Assembly (NCBI GenBank): GCA_016463555.1
Contig: JAEMRB010000053.1
Coordinates: forward strand, 1 to 7,122
Source of the DNA: Chloroflexota bacterium
GTDB lineage: Bacteria; Chloroflexota; Limnocylindria; Limnocylindrales; Limnocylindraceae
DNA length: 7,122 bases
Direction: 5' to 3'
This document shows, in pieces, positions 1-5,901 of the stretch (positions are counted from its first letter, which is position 1; every line of letters begins with the position of its first letter). Both the position numbers and the translations under genes were made by a program. The notes below the pieces were generated by a model that worked only from the letters and a program-made list of their open reading frames with translations, was not told the origin of the DNA and did no database searches.

Positions 1-1487
1 CCGGCCACGTTGAAGCCGAGCGTTTCAAGCGGTGCAAGGAGCCCCGCGCGTTCGAGATAGGCGGTCACCACCTTGGAGCCTGGTGCCAGGCTCGTCTTCA
101 CCCACGCTGGCACCTGCATGCCGCGCGCGACGGCACGCTGGGCGAGGAGACCGGCGGCGATCATTACCGATGGGTTTGAGGTGTTGGTACACGAGGTGAT
201 CGCGGCAATCGCCACCGCGCCATCGTGCAGCTCGTAGTTGCCGTTCGTTGAGGTTGCGGTGGCGCGATGTGCGCCTGCACCGGCACGATCGGGATAGGCG
301 GTGGCGAAGCTCGCGCCGAGGTTCGGCAGATCTACGCGGTCTTGCGGGCGTCGTGGTCCAGCCAACGACGGAACCACCTCACCAAGTTCAATGTGCACGA
401 TGGCGTCGTAGAGCGGCTCGCTACCAGCGGTGCGCCAGAGGCCCTGCGCCTTCGCGTAGGTTTCAACGAGTGCGATGCTCTCGCCGCTGCGCCCCGTCGT
501 TCGCAGATAGTCGAGGGTGATCTCATCAATTGGGAAGAGCGTTGTCGTTGCGCCGAACTCGGGCGACATGTTGGCGATCGTTGCTCGGTCGGCGAGGGAG
601 ATTGTTGCCAGCCCATCGCCGAATGCCTCAACGTACGCACCAACGACGCCGTGCGCGCGAAGTCGCTCGGTGACGGTGAGAACCAGATCTGTTGCGGTGG
701 TTCCTGCGGGGAGCCGCCCGGTGAGTCGCAGTCCCACGATGGTTGGAATGGGCGAGAAGAGTGGTTCGCCGAGAAGGACCGCCTCGGCCTCGATGCCACC
801 GACGCCGAAGCCGAGCACGCCGAGGCCCGAGATCATGGTGGTGTGCGAGTCGGTGCCGACGCAGCTGTCGGGGAAGGCGAGTGGCGCACCGTCAACCTCT
901 TCGACGCGCACAACGGTGGCGAGGTTCTCAAGGTTGACCTGGTGCACGATTCCGGCTCCAGGCGGAACGACGCGGAACTTGTCGAAGGCACCCTGCGCCC
1001 AGCGCAGCAGCTGGTAGCGCTCCGTGTTGCGCTCGTACTCCTTTGCAACGTTCTGCTCGAGTGCTTCGCGCGTTGCCCAGCGATCTACCTGTACCGAGTG
1101 GTCAATCACTAGGTCGGCGGGAACCTGCGGATTGATGCGATGCGGATCAATGCCCAGCTCAGCCGCTGCGTTGCGGAGAGCGGCAAGGTCAACGACGGCG
1201 GGCACACCGGTGAAGTCCTGCAGCACCACCCGCGCGGGGGAGAAGGGGACCTCGCGCTCATCGCCCGTCGCCGATGCCGAGGCCCCCGGCCGCCATGCGA
1301 GGTAGGCGTGCAGGTCCTCGGGCTGTACGAAGCCATCGCCAGAGCGTCGAGCGGCACCCTCAATAAGGATCTTCAGCACTAGCGGGAGTTGCCCCCAGGG
1401 AGTTGCTGGCTGTGGAAGGAGTTCTAGGGCAATGCGGTCAGGGAGACCCGCGCCGAGCGAGCGTCGTGCTGAAAAGTGGTCTCCCAC
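1..1487 (-). CDS. acnA: Aconitate hydratase, AcnA/IRP1 type (partial, C-terminal part beyond left edge)
   Basis: Aconitase interconverts citrate and isocitrate in the cytoplasmic TCA cycle, using a [4Fe-4S] cluster. The minus-strand frame is open from a GTG at 1487 to base 1, giving 495 codons of the family's usual 880-900. Visible family motifs, in order, are QDFTGVPAVVDLAA, then INPQVPADLVIDHSVQVD, VVPPGAGIVHQVNLE, the substrate-site CVGTDSHTT (Cys209), NMSPEFGAT and SCTNTSNPSVM. Cys433 in the last motif should be the first Fe-S ligand (position 435 in E. coli AcnA). The reading ends at GFNVAG, just before the expected CTTCIGNSG segment with the other two ligands, so completeness cannot be judged. 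The GTG start is chosen because a GAGGGGAGGG ribosome site lies three bases upstream. The extreme N-terminus is divergent, with LKILIEGAAR where relatives have a LLENLLR-like stretch. It is transcribed away from the NUDIX gene. The family call is secure. Confidence 0.96.
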   Translation of the reverse strand, partial: MGDHFSARRSLGAGLPDRIALELLPQPATPWGQLPLVLKILIEGAARRSGDGFVQPEDLHAYLAWRPGASASATGDEREVPFSPARVVLQDFTGVPAVVDLAALRNAAAELGIDPHRINPQVPADLVIDHSVQVDRWATREALEQNVAKEYERNTERYQLLRWAQGAFDKFRVVPPGAGIVHQVNLENLATVVRVEEVDGAPLAFPDSCVGTDSHTTMISGLGVLGFGVGGIEAEAVLLGEPLFSPIPTIVGLRLTGRLPAGTTATDLVLTVTERLRAHGVVGAYVEAFGDGLATISLADRATIANMSPEFGATTTLFPIDEITLDYLRTTGRSGESIALVETYAKAQGLWRTAGSEPLYDAIVHIELGEVVPSLAGPRRPQDRVDLPNLGASFATAYPDRAGAGAHRATATSTNGNYELHDGAVAIAAITSCTNTSNPSVMIAAGLLAQRAVARGMQVPAWVKTSLAPGSKVVTAYLERAGLLAPLETLGFNVA

Positions 1488-1490
1488 GGG

Positions 1491-1500
1491 CCCTCCCCTC
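1491..1500 (-). promoter_or_regulatory. Ribosome binding site of acnA (decides GTG start)
   Basis: Read on the minus strand this is GAGGGGAGGG, followed by CCC and then GTG. The purine-rich tract supports the GTG at 1487 as the aconitase start. I saw no better start in frame nearby. Confidence 0.6.
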
Positions 1501-1530
1501 TGTTGTGCGCGGCCGCTGCTGCGTCGCCAC

Positions 1531-1550
1531 GCGTGCCCCTAGGGTAGCGC
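1531..1550. repeat. Interrupted palindrome in the divergent promoter region (possible operator)
   Basis: A perfect 8-base palindrome, CCCTAGGG (1537-1544), sits between GCG (1531-1533) and CGC (1548-1550), making a symmetric 20-base element with mismatched three-base spacers. It lies 44 bases upstream of the acnA start and overlaps a weak minus-strand -10-like TACCCT. The symmetry is visible in the sequence; an operator role is inference, and GC-rich spacers often hold chance palindromes. Confidence 0.3.
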
Positions 1551-1638
1551 CCCGCGCCTGAGCAGCGCGCCGCCGCTGCGGGGGCTACCATCGGCTCAAT
1601 TGCGGGTACGGCCCTGGCCGCCCGCCCATCGGTAAGGT

Positions 1639-1645
1639 GAGGGAG
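1639..1645 (+). promoter_or_regulatory. Ribosome binding site of the NUDIX gene (decides ATG 1652)
   Basis: GAGGGAG ends six bases before ATG 1652. It overlaps the alternative GTG at 1637 and so cannot serve it. This supports the start at 1652 over 1637. A third in-frame ATG at 1676 has no comparable tract. Confidence 0.6.
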
Positions 1646-1651
1646 CAGCGC

Positions 1652-2086
1652 ATGGGAGCAACACGCCGCAGCGCAATGTCGGCTGGAGGCCTCGTCATTC
1701 GAGGTGTCGGCGGCCGACCAGAGATCGTGATTGGACGCCGTCGTCGAGAGCGCGACGGCTTCATCTGGTCACTTCCGAAGGGGACCCCTGAAGAGGGTGA
1801 GACCCGGGAGGAGACGGCGCTTCGCGAGGTGCGCGAAGAGACGGGCCTTGAGGTGCAGATCCTCTCGTATTTTGATGCCATTCACTACTCGTTTACGCGC
1901 GGCGGGGAGCGCATCGACAAAACGGTGCACTACTACCTGATGGAAGCGATCGGCGGTTCGTTCGATCAGTGGGATAAAGAGTTCGACGAGGTGCGCTGGG
2001 TGCCGATGGATGAGGCGATTGCCCTCCTGGACTTCCAGACAGAGTGCGGCCTCGTTGAGCGCGCCTACGCGGCCCTCGCCGCATAG
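1652..2086 (+). CDS. NUDIX hydrolase (MutT/Ap4A hydrolase-like)
   Basis: NUDIX enzymes split compounds in which a nucleoside diphosphate is linked to another group, such as oxidised dNTPs, Ap4A, ADP-ribose or NADH, using divalent metal ions. The 144-residue product carries a perfect Nudix box (G-x5-E-x7-REUxEExGU) at residues 44-66, with R58, E59, E62 and E63 as the expected catalytic and metal-binding residues. The preceding WSLPKG (39-44) and the later KTVHYYL resemble diadenosine-polyphosphate and MutT1-type members. The size is that of a single-domain NUDIX protein, with no extra domain. The start follows the GAGGGAG site, and the stop is TAG. A 108-base gap separates it from the lipoprotein gene, so co-transcription is uncertain. 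The family is certain; the substrate cannot be read from sequence, and an NAD-related substrate is only suggested by the downstream genes. Confidence 0.93.
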   Translation: MGATRRSAMSAGGLVIRGVGGRPEIVIGRRRRERDGFIWSLPKGTPEEGETREETALREVREETGLEVQILSYFDAIHYSFTRGGERIDKTVHYYLMEAIGGSFDQWDKEFDEVRWVPMDEAIALLDFQTECGLVERAYAALAA

Positions 2087-2136
2087 GCGATTCGTGCGGG
2101 CGGGTCGCTCCGCCACAAAAGTGCACGGCAAACCCT

Positions 2137-2142
2137 TATCCT
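2137..2142 (+). promoter_or_regulatory. Possible -10 box upstream of the solute-binding protein gene
   Basis: TATCCT fits the TANNNT -10 pattern in a locally AT-richer stretch of the 108-base gap after the NUDIX gene. Transcription would begin near 2149-2150. At the usual spacing the -35 position reads CACAAA, which is not a good match. If real, it would drive the four-gene operon separately from the NUDIX gene. Confidence 0.3.
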
Positions 2143-2149
2143 GTGGGGA

Positions 2150-2167
2150 GATCGGCACCCGCCGATC
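2150..2167 (+). other. Hairpin in the leader of the solute-binding protein gene
   Basis: Perfect 7-base arms GATCGGC (2150-2156) and GCCGATC (2161-2167) enclose the four-base loop ACCC. GTG (2143-2145) and CAC (2168-2170) could extend the stem past a bulge. The hairpin starts about where transcription from the TATCCT box would begin and ends 14 bases before the ribosome site. It has no U-tract, so it is not a classical terminator. A 5'-terminal stabilising stem or a protein-binding site is possible but inferred. Confidence 0.4.
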
Positions 2168-2181
2168 CACGAGAGAGCGAG

Positions 2182-2188
2182 AGGGGAG
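2182..2188 (+). promoter_or_regulatory. Ribosome binding site deciding ATG 2195 for the solute-binding protein
   Basis: AGGGGAG directly abuts ATG 2189, too close to serve it, but lies six bases before the in-frame ATG 2195. This favours the shorter start, two codons downstream. Confidence 0.65.
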
Positions 2189-2194
2189 ATGCCG

Positions 2195-4123
2195 ATGCAT
2201 CGGAGCCTAAAGATCCTTGCGGCAGCTCTCTTAACGGCAACCCTGCTCGCTGGCTGCACGGTCATCTCCGGTCGCACCCTGCAGGTCGGAATCGTCGGTG
2301 AGCCCGCCGGCCTAGAGCTCGCCTATACCGACGATGCCTCCGCCCTCGTTGGCTCCATGGTCCATGCTGGCCTCTACCGCGCCGATGCCGCCTTCGCGCC
2401 AACCCCCGTGCTCGCCGATGGCGACGCCTCGAGTGCGGCAGGCGGCACGAAGTGGCGCGTCACACTGCGCTCGGGGCTCACCTTCCACGATGGATCGCCA
2501 CTCACCACCGACGATGTGATCTTTACCTATGAACTTGCAGCCTCAACGCGCTGTCCGCTTGTGAGCGACATTTGCGCCGTGGTCGGGAACCACCTGGCCT
2601 CTGTGGAGGCGGAGGCGGACGGTGCGCTCACCTTCACCTTGAAGTCGCCATGGGCACCCTGGCAGACACGCGGACTCACCATCCCAATCCTCCCCAAGGG
2701 CACGCTCACCGCATCACTGGCTCGACTCCAAGCCAAGGTTCAAGCGGCAGATCGCAATGCGGTCTCCCTGACCCGCGAGAACATTGCCGCCGATATTGAC
2801 GGCGGCGGATGCGCCGCCTCGGGGGGGACAAACTGCACCTATGCATCGCGCGTCACCGAGCTGGAGCGCACCCTTGCCGACGCTGGCCTCGATCTGCCAG
2901 ACCCACGCGGCTATCCGCAACTCAGCAGCGCTGGCGAGCCGACGGGGAGCCGCGACGACGAACAGTACGCACGTGCGCTCTACGTGCGGCTGGCTGCGCT
3001 GGAGGGACTCCTCCTCGCACCAACTGAAGGGCAACTTGGCGCAGCGTTCCTACTTCTCGACGTACAGAGCGCGCCCATCGGCGCTGGACCGTACGAATTC
3101 GTCGAGCGTGTGCCTGGTACCTTCGTGCAGCTCGCCGCCTTCAAGGGATTCGCCCTTGGCGAGCCGCCGATGTCGGCGATGACCCTTACGGTCTTTGCAT
3201 CGCCAGCCGGTTTGGTGAAGGCCTTTCAGGGGGGTGCGATTGATTGGGCCCCTGACCTTCGAGCCGCAGATGTTGCTGGTCTGAGCGTGAGCGACGATGC
3301 CACGCTGCTCCACATGGCGTCGCTTCGCGGCTACAACTACCTTGCGTTCAATACACGCGAAGGGCGCCTCTTCGCCAGCAGCGTTACCCGCCGCGCCATC
3401 GCCTCGTGCGTCGACCTGCCAGCAATCATCACTGGCGCAACAGATGAGACCGGGATCAAGATCTCCAGCACCGTGGCGCCAACCTCGTGGGCGGCTGAAA
3501 ATCCTGCCGCAGCAGAGGCCACGCGCGATGTCGCTGGTGCACGCGCCGCGCTCATTGCCGACGGATGGGTCGCAGGTGAGGATGGCGTCTTCGCTCGCGC
3601 CGGTACGCGACTTGAGGCCGACATCATCGTTCGGGAGGGCCAGGTTGCGCGAACCCGTGCGGCCCAGCTGATCGTTGACCAGGTTGCTGAGTGCGGCATC
3701 TCGCTCGCCGTCGCCGAACTTCCGTTTGCCACGGACATCGCGCCACGGCTGCGCTACCCAAACGACTTTGATCTCTATCTCGGCGCGTGGCAGTGGAGCC
3801 TTGATCCCGATGACTCGGATATCTTCGCCTCCAGCGCCTGCCCAACCGAAGAGGCACCGGCTGGGAAGAACTTCGTCTGCTGGTCGAGCTCGGGCGTCGA
3901 TCAGCTCCTGGCCCAAGGCGTCTCAGCTGGGAGCATTAGCTCGCGCGTCGGTATCTACGCCACCATTCAATCGCTCCGACGTAGCGAGCGGCCGTATCTC
4001 CTCCTCTGGGGGGATCCTTCTTATGCACTGCTTCGGAACCGCTTTACCTGGGCGACGCAAGCGGCAGATGTGCAAAGCCCGTTATACGCGTGGTCAATCC
4101 ACACGTGGGACTTGCAAAAGTAG
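2195..4123 (+). CDS. Extracytoplasmic solute-binding lipoprotein, family 5 (peptide/nickel/oligosaccharide ABC transporter type)
   Basis: Family 5 solute-binding proteins capture peptides, metal chelates, sugars or other small molecules outside the membrane and deliver them to an ABC importer. The 642-residue product starts with a lipoprotein signal: basic MHRSLK, a hydrophobic stretch, and the lipobox LLAGC with Cys21 as the lipidation site. The family signature follows at residues 87-113 (WRVTLRSGLTFHDGSPLTTD, then DVIFTYE), then PILPKG around residue 168, PIGAGPY at 294-300 and GYNYLAFNTREG. Between ILPK and PIGAGPY lie about 125 residues with a Cys206/Cys214 pair, much longer than usual and explaining the large size. 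A further pair, Cys120/Cys127, is consistent with an oxidising extracytoplasmic location. No permease or ATPase gene is in the window, so it is an orphan here and its ligand is unknown. It lies six bases upstream of the NAD glutaminase gene, and the stop is TAG. Confidence 0.9.
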   Translation: MHRSLKILAAALLTATLLAGCTVISGRTLQVGIVGEPAGLELAYTDDASALVGSMVHAGLYRADAAFAPTPVLADGDASSAAGGTKWRVTLRSGLTFHDGSPLTTDDVIFTYELAASTRCPLVSDICAVVGNHLASVEAEADGALTFTLKSPWAPWQTRGLTIPILPKGTLTASLARLQAKVQAADRNAVSLTRENIAADIDGGGCAASGGTNCTYASRVTELERTLADAGLDLPDPRGYPQLSSAGEPTGSRDDEQYARALYVRLAALEGLLLAPTEGQLGAAFLLLDVQSAPIGAGPYEFVERVPGTFVQLAAFKGFALGEPPMSAMTLTVFASPAGLVKAFQGGAIDWAPDLRAADVAGLSVSDDATLLHMASLRGYNYLAFNTREGRLFASSVTRRAIASCVDLPAIITGATDETGIKISSTVAPTSWAAENPAAAEATRDVAGARAALIADGWVAGEDGVFARAGTRLEADIIVREGQVARTRAAQLIVDQVAECGISLAVAELPFATDIAPRLRYPNDFDLYLGAWQWSLDPDDSDIFASSACPTEEAPAGKNFVCWSSSGVDQLLAQGVSAGSISSRVGIYATIQSLRRSERPYLLLWGDPSYALLRNRFTWATQAADVQSPLYAWSIHTWDLQK

Positions 4124-4129
4124 GGGCTG

Positions 4130-5029
4130 ATGCGACGTAGAGTGCTCGCCCTCGCGCAAATCGCCCCGGCACTTGGCGACCTCGCGCAGAACTTCGCCCT
4201 GCATCAAGCGAAGATCGCTGAGGCTCGTGCCGCGGGCGCCGACCTTGTGATCTTCCCCGAGCTCGGCCTCACCGGATATCAACTGCAAGACCTCGCGCCA
4301 GAGGTTGCGATGCGACGCAGCGATCCACGCCTCCAAGCGCTGGCAAAGCTCACGAGCGGCGGCCCCTCTGCAGTTGTCTCATTTGTTGAGTCGACCGATG
4401 ACCATCGACTCTTCGCCGCCGCAGCCCTACTAGAGGGTGGTGAGGTGCGACATGTGGCGCGCAAGTGCTATCTACCAACGTACGGACTCTTTGATGAGCG
4501 ACGCTTTCTCGCGGCGGGTGATGCGATTCGCGCGACCCGAGCGGCCCTTGGTGGATCAGCGGTTCAGGGCGATGTCGGAATCGGCATTGGCGTCTGCGAG
4601 GACTTCTGGCATCCAACGCTGCCATCGATCCTTGCGCAGGATGGGGCCGAGCTTCTCATCAACGTGGCGGCGGGGCCGGCGCGTGGCGCAAGCGTGGATG
4701 CCGATCAGGGGCTTGGCTCCGCAGCATCCTGGGGCACCCTCCTTCGTGCGACCGCGGCGCTCACGACCTCCTATGTTGCCTTCACCAATCGGGTCGGCGT
4801 CGACGAGTCACTGATCTTCTGGGGCGGCTCGCGCGTGATTGGGCCCGACGGTGTCGTGCTCGCAGAGGCGCCACTCTTCGAAGAGGCGCTCCTCTTGGCC
4901 GAGATCGATCTTGACGAGGTGGCACGCGCCCGCACCGCACTCCCACTCCTGCGTGATGAGCGTCTGGAGCTGACGCGCCGCGAATACGACCGCATCATCG
5001 CCACCCGCGCCGGCCTCGAGGAGGCGTAG
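4130..5029 (+). CDS. Nitrilase-superfamily glutaminase subunit/domain of NAD+ synthetase (stand-alone)
   Basis: This carbon-nitrogen hydrolase probably releases ammonia from glutamine for NAD+ synthesis by the next gene. The 299-residue product shows the full nitrilase triad: Glu44 in FPELGLTGY, Lys112 in ARKCYLPTYGLFDERR and Cys156 in GVCEDFWHP. The start (LALAQIAPALGDLAQN) and the LPTYGLFDERRFL segment resemble the N-terminal glutaminase domain of two-domain glutamine-dependent NAD+ synthetases rather than general amidases. Here the reading frame stops (TAG) after this domain and the synthetase begins 8 bases later. The ATG at 4130 follows an AGGGG site overlapping the upstream stop codon, which suggests translational coupling; a GTG at 4142 is a weaker alternative. 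The family is secure. The NAD role rests on motif style and adjacency to nadE. Confidence 0.88.
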   Translation: MRRRVLALAQIAPALGDLAQNFALHQAKIAEARAAGADLVIFPELGLTGYQLQDLAPEVAMRRSDPRLQALAKLTSGGPSAVVSFVESTDDHRLFAAAALLEGGEVRHVARKCYLPTYGLFDERRFLAAGDAIRATRAALGGSAVQGDVGIGIGVCEDFWHPTLPSILAQDGAELLINVAAGPARGASVDADQGLGSAASWGTLLRATAALTTSYVAFTNRVGVDESLIFWGGSRVIGPDGVVLAEAPLFEEALLLAEIDLDEVARARTALPLLRDERLELTRREYDRIIATRAGLEEA

Positions 5030-5037
5030 GCAGCCTC

Positions 5038-5901
5038 ATGAGTGGCGAGAGCGGTAGGACACCGCACGACGAACTGGCGATCGATCCCGAGATGGTCGCC
5101 GCCATGTGCCGCTCCTTCATCACCTCGCACGTGGCGAGCACCGGCGCCGAGCGCGTGGTGCTGGGCCTCTCCGGCGGCATCGACTCCGCACTCGTTGCCT
5201 ATCTAACTGCCGCCGCCATTGGCGCAGATCGCCTCGTGGTGGTGCTGATGCCAACCGCGTCGTCATCCCCCAGCTCAAAGGCTGACGCGGAGGCGATCGT
5301 GAGCGACCTCGGCTGCCAGAGCGAACTCATCTCGATTGAGGCCCCGTTGGCGGCGCTGCTCGCGAACCTTCCCGCAGGTGAGAGCGTGACTCCAGTGCGT
5401 CGGGGGAACATGGCGGCACGATTGCGAATGACCACGCTCTATGACCGCTCCGCCCTGCACCGTGGGGTAGTGGTCGGCACGGGGAACAAGAGTGAGATGC
5501 TGATCGGCTACTCCACGATCTTCGGCGATGCCGCCTCGGCATTCAACCCAATCGGCGATCTGTACAAGACGCAGGTGCGCGAGCTATCGCGCCACCTCGG
5601 CGTGCCGACGCAGATCATTGAGAAGGCGCCGAGCGCCGATCTTTGGCCGGGTCAGACCGACGAGGGTGAGGGTGGATTTGATTACCCAACCCTTGATCGC
5701 GTGCTCTACCGCATCGTTGATCGTCGCCTTCCGCTTGAGGATGTGATCGCGGAGGGCTTTGATCGCGAATTCGTCTTACGGGTCAGTGAGATGATTCGTC
5801 GATCAGAGTTCAAGCGCCAGATGCCGCCAATCGCGAAGGTGGGGGGGCGGAGCAGTGGGAGCGACTATCTCTACCCTCGGCGGCGCCCGAAGCTTGACTG
5901 A
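5038..5901 (+). CDS. nadE: NAD+ synthetase (ATP-pyrophosphatase domain)
   Basis: NadE makes NAD+ from nicotinate adenine dinucleotide, ATP and ammonia in the cytoplasm, the last step of de novo and salvage NAD synthesis. The 287-residue protein has the ATP-pyrophosphatase P-loop SGGIDS (residues 45-50), NMAARLRMTTLYD, GTGNKSE (147-153), then FGD, PIGDLYKTQVREL and KAPSADLWPGQTDE (196-209), all classic NadE signatures. The size matches the ammonia-dependent form without a glutaminase domain, and the glutaminase is supplied by the gene 8 bases upstream. The ATG at 5038 is the only sensible in-frame start before the P-loop; an AGGAGG at 5019-5024 is 13 bases away, so initiation may rely on coupling. 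The 3' end overlaps the chosen start of rsmI and contains a run of seven G at 5841-5847. The stop is TGA, the only non-TAG stop among the visible ends. Confidence 0.95.
   Translation: MSGESGRTPHDELAIDPEMVAAMCRSFITSHVASTGAERVVLGLSGGIDSALVAYLTAAAIGADRLVVVLMPTASSSPSSKADAEAIVSDLGCQSELISIEAPLAALLANLPAGESVTPVRRGNMAARLRMTTLYDRSALHRGVVVGTGNKSEMLIGYSTIFGDAASAFNPIGDLYKTQVRELSRHLGVPTQIIEKAPSADLWPGQTDEGEGGFDYPTLDRVLYRIVDRRLPLEDVIAEGFDREFVLRVSEMIRRSEFKRQMPPIAKVGGRSSGSDYLYPRRRPKLD

Larger units (their letters stand above)
1488..1651. other. Divergent intergenic region between acnA and the NUDIX gene
   Basis: This 164-base non-coding region must hold the promoter or promoters of both divergent genes. It is very GC-rich and has several small inverted repeats: CCCTAGGG at 1537-1544, flanked three bases out by GCG and CGC (1531-1550); GCAGCG and CGCTGC arms at 1562-1567 and 1574-1579; and CGGCC/GGCCG at 1609-1620. 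Weak TANNNT boxes occur on the minus strand (TACCCT, 1546 to 1541) and the plus strand (TACCAT, 1586-1591). Neither has a convincing -35 box, so I assign no promoter. Confidence 0.6.

Noticed and set aside
267..1112. Long plus-strand open frame (281 codons) antisense to aconitase
   Set aside because: The opposite strand encodes conserved aconitase motifs throughout. The frame is a GC-rich shadow with no recognisable domain.
1586..1591. TACCAT as a -10 box for the NUDIX gene
   Set aside because: There is no acceptable -35 hexamer at any normal spacing, and such boxes occur by chance.
2150..2167. Leader hairpin as an intrinsic terminator of the NUDIX gene
   Set aside because: No T-run follows the stem; the next bases are CCACGAGAGAG.
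2189..2191. Upstream ATG as the start of the solute-binding lipoprotein
   Set aside because: The AGGGGAG ribosome site abuts it with no spacing, while ATG 2195 is at normal distance and still gives a full lipoprotein signal.
3050..3916. 288-codon minus-strand open frame inside the solute-binding protein gene
   Set aside because: Its composition is typical of an antisense shadow, and the plus strand carries family 5 motifs over the same stretch.
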